DNA from: Segetimicrobium sp035279545
Lineage (GTDB): Bacteria; Sysuimicrobiota; Sysuimicrobiia; Sysuimicrobiales; Segetimicrobiaceae
NCBI GenBank assembly: GCA_035279545.1
Contig: DATEHM010000289.1
Span: 1 to 5,658, forward strand
DNA length: 5,658 nucleotides
Direction: 5' to 3'
The notes under the pieces were generated by a model. The model was given only the letters and a program-made list of their open reading frames with translations, made no database searches and had not been told where the DNA came from. Both the position numbers and the translations under genes were made by a program. The number at the start of each line of letters is the position of its first letter. The stretch's first letter is position 1. Of this stretch, positions 1-5,579 are shown piece by piece.

Positions 1-554
1 CCGTCCCTTCCCTCCCTTCCGCCTCTCGGTACACCTGCGCCCAGCGAGGCGTTACCCCCGCCTTTGGCTACGGACCCCGCTTGGGACGGTCCGGCTGGAC
101 TTTAACCAGCGAGGAACACGCGCCGCCCGGCGCGCACTACACCCCCCTCCGACACCCTCCCGGTGCCGAACGACTTCGCAGGGTCGCTGCTTATACGCCC
201 GGCTAACTGTCCCGGGGAGGGCCTCCCCAGTTCCCGTGTCCACCGTCCACTCATCCCACTCCCCATACCCCGGAGGGTCCTTCAGCGTTGCATCTCCAGG
301 AGCTTCACGCCTTCCATGGCCTTCGCCGCGATTTGCCCGGCTCGGCACCCTCTGGTCCCCTTGCGGGGCTAGCCTCACGAGGCGGCAGGATTCACGTCAT
401 GTCACGGGCTAAGTGGTTGCTTCCCCCAGATTGCGGGCTTTTGACACTCCGCTTCAGCGCAAAGCGTTTCCCCTTCACGCTGGGAGCCTGCTACCGGGCG
501 CCCTGGCGCTTACCCGGACCGGACTCGCACCGGCTGGTGAACACGAACTTGCAC
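1..554 (-). mobile_element. Group II intron, 5' RNA portion (cut by left edge)
   Basis: Read on the minus strand, this stretch has the succession of short conserved strings I associate with the ribozyme part of bacterial group II introns. These include CATGGAAGGCGTGAAG near 320-305, GGGAACTGGGGAGGCCCTCC near 238-219, GTATAAGC near 198-191, a GTGTCGGAGGGGGGTGTAGTG-like block near 156-136, and GGGGGTAACGCC then GGAGGGAAGGGAC near the left edge. It also folds locally: a CCCC-GCAA-GGGG hairpin with a GNRA loop (368-357), a GCCTC/GAGGC hairpin (383-372), and three consecutive hairpins at 134-119, 110-94 and 93-71. The 5' end is probably a GTGCAAG at 554 or a GTGCGAG at 530; group II introns start GUGYG. 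The intron-encoded reverse transcriptase and domains V-VI should lie beyond position 1, so mobility cannot be judged. A protein-coding reading of 378-52 is open but resembles no protein I know, and I treat it as structured RNA. The family assignment comes from recall of consensus blocks, not an alignment. Confidence 0.72.
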
Positions 555-835
555 GTGTCCGCCTCTTCCTAGGCATCACCTCCTTCCACGGCGGCCCGTT
601 CTCTGGGCACGCCAGCACCCTGCTAGAGGGAAATCAGCCTCTCTCCGAACGATCCCAGCGATCCGCAATATCGCGATCGTCGCGCTACGGCACCCAACAA
701 ATGGTCGTACGCGGGTCATGGATGGCACATATGGCAGAGTTCGCTGAGATCTTGTTGGGGTCGTGTGAGCGGAAGAGGTTGTGGGAGGGGACGGCTCAAG
801 CCGCTCGCTAAAACTACCAAGGGTCTTCGCTCATC

Positions 836-860
836 GAGGGGTGGGCCTCACCCACCCCTC
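836..860. other. Perfect 10-bp inverted repeat with 5-nt loop
   Basis: GAGGGGTGGG at 836-845 pairs exactly with CCCACCCCTC at 851-860 around a CCTCA loop. The stem is GC-rich and would be very stable in RNA. Neither strand has a T tract after the stem (CACTAC on plus, GATGAG on minus), so a standard intrinsic terminator is not shown. It could be a tractless terminator, an RNA-stabilising stem or a remnant of a mobile element. Confidence 0.5.
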
Positions 861-1094
861 CACTACTTACGCGGAATAATTTGCCCGCATGCGTGGTTGG
901 GGCCAAACCCTGCGCGTGCCGGCGGATCCGATGCGGACGATTGAATTTGAGTCCTTGGCGCAATGGTTGCTGCACACCCCGTGCGGAGAGATACCCGGCT
1001 CCAGAGGAGAACCCGTCGCGTTCCCCGCTGATTCGCAACCGACGCCGGAGGAGCAAGACGCCGCTCGTACGGAAGCGAAAGGGGACCCGGGATC

Positions 1095-1100
1095 GGAGGA
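1095..1100 (+). promoter_or_regulatory. Ribosome binding site of the SPFH gene
   Basis: GGAGGA lies six bases before the ATG at 1107. It fixes that start over the overlapping frames that begin at 881, 889 and 931, none of which has a comparable site. Confidence 0.75.
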
Positions 1101-1106
1101 TATCGC

Positions 1107-1976
1107 ATGGGGTATGGATTCGTCATCGCCGTGGCCGTCGTCGCCGTGCTCCTGGTGTGGAACGGGGTCAAGATTGTCCGCGAGTACCAGCGCCTGGTGG
1201 TGTTCCGCCTGGGCCGCAGCTTTGGCCCGAGGGGTCCGGGGATCGTCTACCTGATCCCGATCATCGACAAAGCGATCTGGGTGGACCTCCGGGAGGCGTT
1301 CCTCGAGATCCCCGCGCAGACGTGCATCACCAAGGACAACGCGCCGATCTCTATCGACTTCCTCATCTATTGGAAGGTGTTCGACCCAGAGCTCAGCGTG
1401 ATCCAGGTGGGCAACTTCGCCGGCGCCGCACAGGGGATCGCCACGACCGGGCTCCGCGCCGTGATCGGCGACCTCAGCCTCGACGAGGCCCTCACGAAGC
1501 GGGAGCAGATCAACCAGGTCATGCGCGCCAAGCTCGACGAGGTCACTGAGCGGTGGGGGGTCAAGGTGACCACCGTCGAGATCCGTGAAATCACCCCGCC
1601 GAAGGACGTTCAGGACGCGATGACGCGGCAGATGTCCGCCGAACGCAGCCGGCGCGCGCTCGTGACGGAGGCGGACGGGAAGAAGCAGGCCGCCATCACC
1701 ATCGCGGAAGGGGAAAAGCAGTCCGCGATCCTCAAGGCGGAAGGGGACCGCCAGGCCGCGATCCTCCGGGCGGAAGGGTTCTCGCTTGCCCTGGGCACGA
1801 TCTTCACCATCGCGAAGACCGTGGACACGAATACGATGAGCCTGCAGTACCTAGAGGCCCTGAAAGCCCTCGGAGCCGGTCCCGCCACGAAGTTCGTGTT
1901 CCCGATGGAGTTCACCCGGCTGCTCCAACCATTCGTGGACGGCACGCGGGGGGCGCGGCCGCAGGGATCGGAGTAA
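1107..1976 (+). CDS. SPFH/Band 7 membrane protein (slipin/stomatin type)
   Basis: This intact 289-residue protein belongs to the SPFH (stomatin/prohibitin/flotillin/HflKC) superfamily. Such proteins form oligomeric cages in the membrane that organise lipid domains and partner proteases. Residues about 4-19 are a hydrophobic N-terminal membrane segment. The SPFH domain follows from about 22 to 185, with slipin-like landmarks (VREYQRLVVFRLGR at 24-37, GPGIVYLIPIID at 43-54, TKDNAPISID at 75-84, and LDEVTERWGVKV at 143-154). A long helical segment from about 165 to 225 contains an 11-residue repeat, AEGEKQSAILK then AEGDRQAAILR, typical of the oligomerising coiled coil. Length is normal for slipins. 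The start is set by GGAGGA six bases upstream. Slipin genes often sit beside an NfeD partner; none is present here, and the next gene is a VOC fragment 5 bases downstream. A link to the redox genes further on is possible but unproven. The family call is secure; the exact subfamily is not. Confidence 0.93.
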   Translation: MGYGFVIAVAVVAVLLVWNGVKIVREYQRLVVFRLGRSFGPRGPGIVYLIPIIDKAIWVDLREAFLEIPAQTCITKDNAPISIDFLIYWKVFDPELSVIQVGNFAGAAQGIATTGLRAVIGDLSLDEALTKREQINQVMRAKLDEVTERWGVKVTTVEIREITPPKDVQDAMTRQMSAERSRRALVTEADGKKQAAITIAEGEKQSAILKAEGDRQAAILRAEGFSLALGTIFTIAKTVDTNTMSLQYLEALKALGAGPATKFVFPMEFTRLLQPFVDGTRGARPQGSE

Positions 1977-1981
1977 ACTCG

Positions 1982-2158
1982 ATGCGAAAAATCACCCCAT
2001 TCCTGTGGTTCGATGGCAAAGCCGAAGAGGCGATGAATTTTTATACCTCCATTTTTAGGAGTTCGAAGATCGGACGCATAGAGGTATTCGGGATGATACA
2101 ATCACCCAGGACCTGGCGAGGCCCAATGACATCCCGGGATCATCGTGAGACGAGATGA
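1982..2158 (+). pseudogene. Truncated PhnB-like VOC-fold protein (N-terminal remnant)
   Basis: The reading frame opens with MRKITPFLWFDGKAEEAMNF and continues to about IGRIEVFG. This is the characteristic start of the PhnB/'3-demethylubiquinone-9 3-methyltransferase' branch of the VOC (glyoxalase/bleomycin resistance) superfamily. Members are usually about 150-165 residues; this frame stops after 58, and similarity ends near residue 38-40. The remaining residues (from about nt 2095) resemble nothing in the family, so the body of the domain is missing, probably by deletion or rearrangement. A GGAG at 1970-1973, inside the end of the SPFH gene and 8 bases upstream, would still drive translation. 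The segment around 2030-2070 is visibly richer in A and T than its neighbours, which suggests a different origin. The TGA stop overlaps an ATG at 2155. Its function in this state is doubtful. Confidence 0.75.
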
Positions 2159-2205
2159 TGGGCACCGCTGAATGGGAACAGCATGCCGTTTCTGGGGACC
2201 GACGA

Positions 2206-2852
2206 ATGCCGATTCGGATCTCCCTGCGCTGGCTGGCGATGGCTCTCGTAGCCTCGATGGTGGCGGCCGCAGGTGGGCTCGCGACCTTCAAACGTCTGCG
2301 ATCTCAAGCCCCGGCCCCCCTTGTTGGTAGCGCGCTCACGCCTCCGGTATCCACGTTCGGGTTTCGCCTGCGAGATCAGGACGGACGAAATGTGTCTCTC
2401 GCGAGTTTCCGCTGAGAGGTCGTTGTCCTGACCTTTCTCTACACCCATTGCCCCGATGTGTGTCCGTTGATCGCCGAGAAACTCCATCGCACTTACACGC
2501 AGTTGGGGATTCTGGCGCCGCACGTGGCGTTCATCGCGGTCAGTGTGGATCCCCGAGGAGACACCGGCCCCGCGGTCCGGGCTTTCCTTGCAGCGCACCA
2601 CGTGCGGGGGGAACTGGAGTATCTTACCGGCTCACTCGCAGAGCTCCGCCCGATTTGGGCACAGTACTATATCGGAACCGAGGGACTGGATCCTGAAGCC
2701 GGTGTGGTGGCGACGACCATCGATAACATCACGCATACCGCCCTGGCGTACGTCATCGATCCCAGGGGGCAATTCGAGCCTTCCTGTCCGCGAACTTTAC
2801 GCCAGAGGATTTGGTGACGGACCTGCGGTTGCTCGCCCTGCGTCAGACGTGA
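2206..2852 (+). pseudogene. sco1: Sco1/SenC copper chaperone, disrupted by a stop and a frameshift
   Basis: Sco proteins are membrane-anchored thioredoxin-fold proteins that deliver copper to the CuA site of cytochrome c oxidase. The sequence shows a basic start and membrane anchor (MPIRISLRW then residues about 9-28), the LRDQDGRNVSLASF strand, the copper-binding CPDVC (C82 and C86), a VDPRGDT segment, and the distal ligand histidine in DNITHTALAYVIDP (H177). Two lesions break it. Codon 70 (2413-2415) is TGA in the normally glycine-containing LASFR-x-EVVVLTF stretch, which GGA to TGA would explain. Near 2765-2771 the frame then shifts by one base at a G run: DPRGQ continues correctly only as IRAFLSANFTPEDLVTDLRLL in another frame, ending at TGA 2850-2852. 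Repaired, it would be about 215 residues, normal for the family. An ATG at 2155 is an alternative start, but 2206 gives a better signal anchor and has a weak GGGG upstream. It leads a tight gene run; the next start is 27 bases away. Confidence 0.88.
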
Positions 2853-2879
2853 GGACAGGCAACGCCGGAGAGGAGTGCC

Positions 2880-3773
2880 ATGCAGCAGGGAGCGCGTCGA
2901 AAGGCCAAAACACGTGAGGGTGCGGAGTTCCGCCGACCCACACCGCATTACCGACGACCAGGCCTGGTGTGGCTGCTGCCGACGCTCGGCGTGGCGCTTG
3001 CGCTGGTCATCGTCGGGGCTGTCGTCCATCAGCGCCAACTGCAAAGCGCCTCGCGGTCGGCGCTGGCCGCGGCCGACGGCACGCCGCTTCCGGCGGACAT
3101 CGCGCACAACCTGGCCGCCATCCCCGAGGGCACGTGGGACCGTGTGGGGGCGGGCGCGGCGGCGCGGCCAATGCTCGTCGGGAGGCCGCCATCGGGCAAC
3201 GTGGTCCCCGTCGTGCTCTACGTGGGCGCGGAGTACTGTCCCTACTGTGCCGTCATGCGGTGGCCGCTCGTCGCCGCACTCGAACGATTCGGCACGTTGC
3301 CCGGGGTCGCGCTCTCGACATCGTCCGCGACCGACGTCTTCCCAAGCACGCCGACCCTCACGATGCTGCATCAACGGTACCAGAGCGCGTACCTGGTGCT
3401 GCAGACGGTGGAACTGCAGGGCAATGCCGAGGACGGCTCGGGGCAGTACCCCCCGCTGCAGCGCCTCACCGCCAAGCAAGCAACGCTGTTCAGCCACTAC
3501 GACCCCTCGGGGAGCATCCCGTTCCTGCTCATCGGTGGCCAGTATCTGCTGTCGGGAGCGCCCTTTTCCCCGGCCGTGTTGGAGGGGATGGACTGGCACG
3601 CCATCGCCGCAGCGCTCCCTCTGGGCACGACCGCCGCCGCCCGGGCGATCCTGAGCACCGCGAACGAGATCACCGCCGCGATCTGTGCCGTCGACGGGAA
3701 GGCGCCGGCCTCCGTGTGTGAGAGCGCGGGGGTGCGCGACGCCGCACAGACGCTGCCCCGCGCCGGGAACTGA
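2880..3773 (+). CDS. Membrane-anchored DUF929 thioredoxin-like protein
   Basis: An intact 297-residue protein matching the DUF929 family, a little-studied thioredoxin-like group. A basic N-terminus (residues 1-28) precedes one membrane segment (about 29-49), so the rest should face the outside. The core begins VVLYVGAEYCPYCAVMRWPL and carries a CPYC active-site motif at C120 and C123. Family-like segments follow: TSSATDVFPSTPTLT, then HYDPSGSIPFLLIGGQYL with the thioredoxin-fold cis-proline region IPF. Two further cysteines, C269 and C280, lie near the C-terminus in a conserved-looking ITAAIC...ASVC block. AGGAG at 2871-2875, four bases before the ATG, supports the start. The VKOR-family gene begins 4 bases after its stop. 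I infer it is an oxidised dithiol protein (DsbA-like oxidase or thiol-disulfide partner) recharged by VKOR; whether it acts on Sco, on the oxidase or generally is unknown. Confidence 0.88.
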   Translation: MQQGARRKAKTREGAEFRRPTPHYRRPGLVWLLPTLGVALALVIVGAVVHQRQLQSASRSALAAADGTPLPADIAHNLAAIPEGTWDRVGAGAAARPMLVGRPPSGNVVPVVLYVGAEYCPYCAVMRWPLVAALERFGTLPGVALSTSSATDVFPSTPTLTMLHQRYQSAYLVLQTVELQGNAEDGSGQYPPLQRLTAKQATLFSHYDPSGSIPFLLIGGQYLLSGAPFSPAVLEGMDWHAIAAALPLGTTAAARAILSTANEITAAICAVDGKAPASVCESAGVRDAAQTLPRAGN

Positions 3774-3777
3774 TCGA

Positions 3778-4236
3778 GTGTCCCTCCAGGCGTGGGACCG
3801 CGTCCGTCTCGCCGCAAGCCTGATCGGGCTCGGGATCGCCGCGTACCTCAGCGCCCTCCACTACAACCCGGCCGTGTCCCCGGCCTGCTCGAGTTCGGGC
3901 GTCGTGAACTGCGAGCGCGTGCTGACGAGCCCACAAGCCGTCTGGAACGGGATCCCCGTGGCGCTCTGGGGCCTGCTCTGGTTCGCCGTCGCGGCCATGC
4001 TCGCGATCCTCTCGCTAGGGCATCACGGAACCGCGGAGCCCCCGTGGCTGCGCTGGGGCGGGATCGGATGGGCGATGACCGGCGCCGCGGTGGTGCTGCG
4101 GCTCCTCTACACCGAACTGGGTGTGATCGGACGCCTCTGCCTGTGGTGCACGGCCGTACACGTGTTGGTCATCGGCCTCTTCGCGGTCCAGATTCTCAGA
4201 GACGCGATACACACTTCTACGAGTCGAGATCCCTAG
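3778..4236 (+). CDS. VKOR-family quinone-linked thiol oxidase
   Basis: A 152-residue integral membrane protein of the vitamin K epoxide reductase family. Bacterial homologues pass electrons from DsbA-like proteins to quinone and so drive disulfide formation outside the membrane. Expected features are present: a first membrane helix (about 10-28), the loop cysteine pair C37 and C45 in CSSSGVVNCERVLTS, a second helix with IPVALWGLLWF (59-80), helices three and four (about 92-112 and 115-142), and the catalytic CLWC (C121, C124) at the start of the last helix. Length is normal for a single-domain VKOR lacking a fused thioredoxin domain; the preceding DUF929 protein is the obvious partner in trans. 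I chose GTG at 3778, four bases after the upstream stop, because it gives a complete first helix and a weak GGGA lies nine bases before it. An in-frame ATG at 3685 would overlap the DUF929 gene and add an unlikely Arg-rich tail. Confidence 0.9.
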   Translation: MSLQAWDRVRLAASLIGLGIAAYLSALHYNPAVSPACSSSGVVNCERVLTSPQAVWNGIPVALWGLLWFAVAAMLAILSLGHHGTAEPPWLRWGGIGWAMTGAAVVLRLLYTELGVIGRLCLWCTAVHVLVIGLFAVQILRDAIHTSTSRDP

Positions 4237-4238
4237 CG

Positions 4239-5047
4239 ATGGCCGTCACGCTGCGGCTCACGGATTGGGATTGGAACCCCGCGAGCGTCGTCGGGTTGTG
4301 CCTGGCCGCAGCGGCGTACCTCTGGGTGCTGCGCCGGTTCCGCGCCGGGTGCCGGCAGCCGCTGTGGTTCTGGGCCGGTTTCGCTACGCTCGTTGTCGCC
4401 CTGCTCTCTCCGGTCCACTCGGGAGCACCGTACTCGTTTACGCTCCACATGGTCCAGCACATGCTGTTGATGTTGGTCGCCGCCCCGTTGCTCGTGCTGG
4501 GGGTGCCGTCCGGGGTCATCGGCTGGCTCCATCGGCAGCCCCCGCTGTGGCGCATCTACCGCGTGCTGTGGTCGCCCATCCCTGCCTTTGCGCTCTACAA
4601 CGGCGTGCTGCTACTCTGGCACTCCACGGCGGCCTACGAAGCTACGCTGGAGGTGCCGTGGATCCATGCGGTCGAGCACGCCAGCTTCGTCATGGCCGGT
4701 ATCGTGTTCTGGGGCGTCATCGTCTCACCCGCGCCGACACTCGTTCAGGCGGGCCTGGGGGCCCGTCTCGCGATGCTATTGGGGCCGCGGTCGCCAATTT
4801 CTTTCTCGGCTTCGCGCTGGCGTTCTCAGACCGCGTCTTCTATTGGCCTTACACGGTCGTCCCGCACCTCTGGGGCCTAAGCGCTCTCCAGGACCAGAAG
4901 CTAGGCGGCAGCCTGATGTGGGTGATGGGGCAGATGATGTACGTCATCCCGATGCTGATCCTGATCGCGTGGTTCCTCGGGCGCGAGGAGCGCGCGCAGC
5001 AACGCCGTGACACGCAGCCGGCTCCCGCGCCGCATCTTCTCCACTGA
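4239..5047 (+). pseudogene. ctaG: CtaG-type cytochrome c oxidase assembly factor, frameshifted
   Basis: This encodes a polytopic membrane protein of the CtaG_Cox family (the caa3-oxidase assembly type seen in Bacillus and actinobacteria, not the Cox11 type). Recognisable parts are LSPVHSGAPYSFTLHMVQHM with H70 and H74, LLMLVAAPLLVLGVP, LLWHSTAAYE with H128, WIHAVEHASFVMAGIVFWG with H143 and H147, and, in a second frame, FFLGFALAFSDRVFYWPYTV and a final helix MMYVIPMLILIAWFLGREER. The first frame holds to codon 182 (about nt 4784), then turns into a Ser/Arg-rich tail ending at 4880. The correct continuation GAAVANFF is in the +2 frame. Adding one G to GGGG at 4781-4784 restores TTG GGG GCC GCG GTC GCC and a protein of about 269 residues, normal for the family. 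The ATG lies 2 bases after the VKOR stop without an obvious ribosome binding site, so translational coupling is likely. It may be a true pseudogene or a sequence error; the family call itself is firm. Confidence 0.9.
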
Positions 5048-5168
5048 CACCCGCCGCCAATCTCCCGCACGCACTGCTCGATTGGCCACGAGGACGCCCA
5101 GGGAGCCAAAACGTCTGAGCAGCGCGCGACCGGGGGCTACCCGAGATGGGCGCCGAGGGCGAAGACGC
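5048..5168. other. Short gap between convergent genes
   Basis: The CtaG gene (plus) and the lipoprotein gene (minus) converge here. I see no hairpin followed by a T tract on either strand. CTGCTC at 5074-5079 and GAGCAG at 5117-5122 could pair but enclose a long loop. Confidence 0.4.
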
Positions 5169-5579
5169 TCAACGAGCTGTAAAGGTCACCGATCGAATCA
5201 CACGCGGTCCGAACGGGAAATGGTCTTGTGCGACGAACTCGGCGGTGAGCAGGTGCGCGCCTTTGGCGATGGGGATGTTTTGATCGAGCCCGTACGCCAT
5301 TGAGACCACTCTCCCATCGAGGAGCAAATGGATGTGCCCTCTGTCAGGTCTCAGGTGGGTGGAAATTTGAGGCGTGACCTGCGCGTCCTGTAGCCGGAGC
5401 CGGACGTGAAGCATCGTTCCTGAGATCGTGACGCCGGGCTCGGGCGAAAGGATGGTCAGGACGGCCGTCGAGCGCGGACGGGCGCGGTTCACGGGCCCGA
5501 CGGCAATCGGGCGGGCGGTGCATGCGCTCGCGCTCAATGCAATGAGCAACAATCCTGGAAGACCGATCATGAACCGCAC
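5169..5579 (-). CDS. Small predicted lipoprotein, His-containing beta-sandwich-like domain
   Basis: A 136-residue protein with a lipoprotein-type signal: hydrophobic residues 5-17 end in SASAC, giving a lipidated C20. After a short linker (21-40) comes a beta-rich domain with SPEPGVTISGTMLHVRLRL (45-63), HLRPDRGHIHLLLDG (75-89), YGLDQNIPIAKGAHLLTAEF (96-115) and a closing PRVIRSVTFTAR. It resembles uncharacterised extracytoplasmic lipoproteins of the 'SPEPG...GHIHLYLDG...' type in high-GC bacteria, for which I know no function. H82, H84, H109 and H120 could bind a metal, which would suit the neighbouring copper genes, but that is inference. I use GTG 5579 because it puts an Arg in the n-region; ATG 5570 is the alternative. 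The frame stays open without a start codon to the right edge, so a longer N-terminus cannot be excluded. It is convergent with ctaG and not in that operon. Confidence 0.72.
   Translation of the reverse strand: MRFMIGLPGLLLIALSASACTARPIAVGPVNRARPRSTAVLTILSPEPGVTISGTMLHVRLRLQDAQVTPQISTHLRPDRGHIHLLLDGRVVSMAYGLDQNIPIAKGAHLLTAEFVAQDHFPFGPRVIRSVTFTAR

Larger units (their letters stand above)
555..1106. other. Region without a supportable gene
   Basis: About 550 bases separate the presumed 5' end of the intron from the SPFH gene. I find no tRNA, rRNA or recognisable protein. A plus-strand frame open across 413-811 begins inside the intron and has no plausible composition. A second frame from ATG 889 or 931 to 1254 overlaps the SPFH gene by about 150 bases and lacks a ribosome binding site. 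The region should contain the 5' exon of the intron (from 555 rightward, minus strand) and the promoter for the rightward genes, but no convincing -35/-10 pair stands out. It contains one strong hairpin at 836-860. Confidence 0.5.

Noticed and set aside
52..378. Minus-strand frame of 108 codons within the intron
   Set aside because: It coincides with conserved ribozyme blocks and stems, has a low-complexity Arg/Gly-rich product and no family resemblance.
1..560. 23S rRNA or RNase P RNA on the minus strand
   Set aside because: The structured, GC-rich look suggested this at first, but none of the universal rRNA or RNase P blocks I know are present, and the group II intron blocks fit better.
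889..1254. Possible small gene upstream of the SPFH gene (ATG 889 or 931)
   Set aside because: It overlaps about 150 bases of a confident gene, lacks a ribosome binding site and its later part is a shadow of the SPFH coding sequence.
2413..2415. TGA read as glycine (code 25) or selenocysteine
   Set aside because: Other genes in the window stop at TGA, the family has no cysteine or selenocysteine at this position, and a second lesion in the same gene favours decay or error.
2667..3599. Long minus-strand frame of 310 codons opposite DUF929
   Set aside because: It is antisense to an intact, recognisable gene; long open antisense frames are common in GC-rich coding DNA, and its product is Arg/Gln/His-rich without domains.
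2969..3721. Alternative plus-strand frames over the DUF929 gene
   Set aside because: The products are Arg/Ala-rich shadow translations with no domain resemblance, whereas the 2880 frame has CPYC, a membrane anchor and a ribosome binding site.
5074..5122. CTGCTC/GAGCAG inverted repeat as a terminator for ctaG
   Set aside because: The loop is about 37 bases long and no T tract follows.
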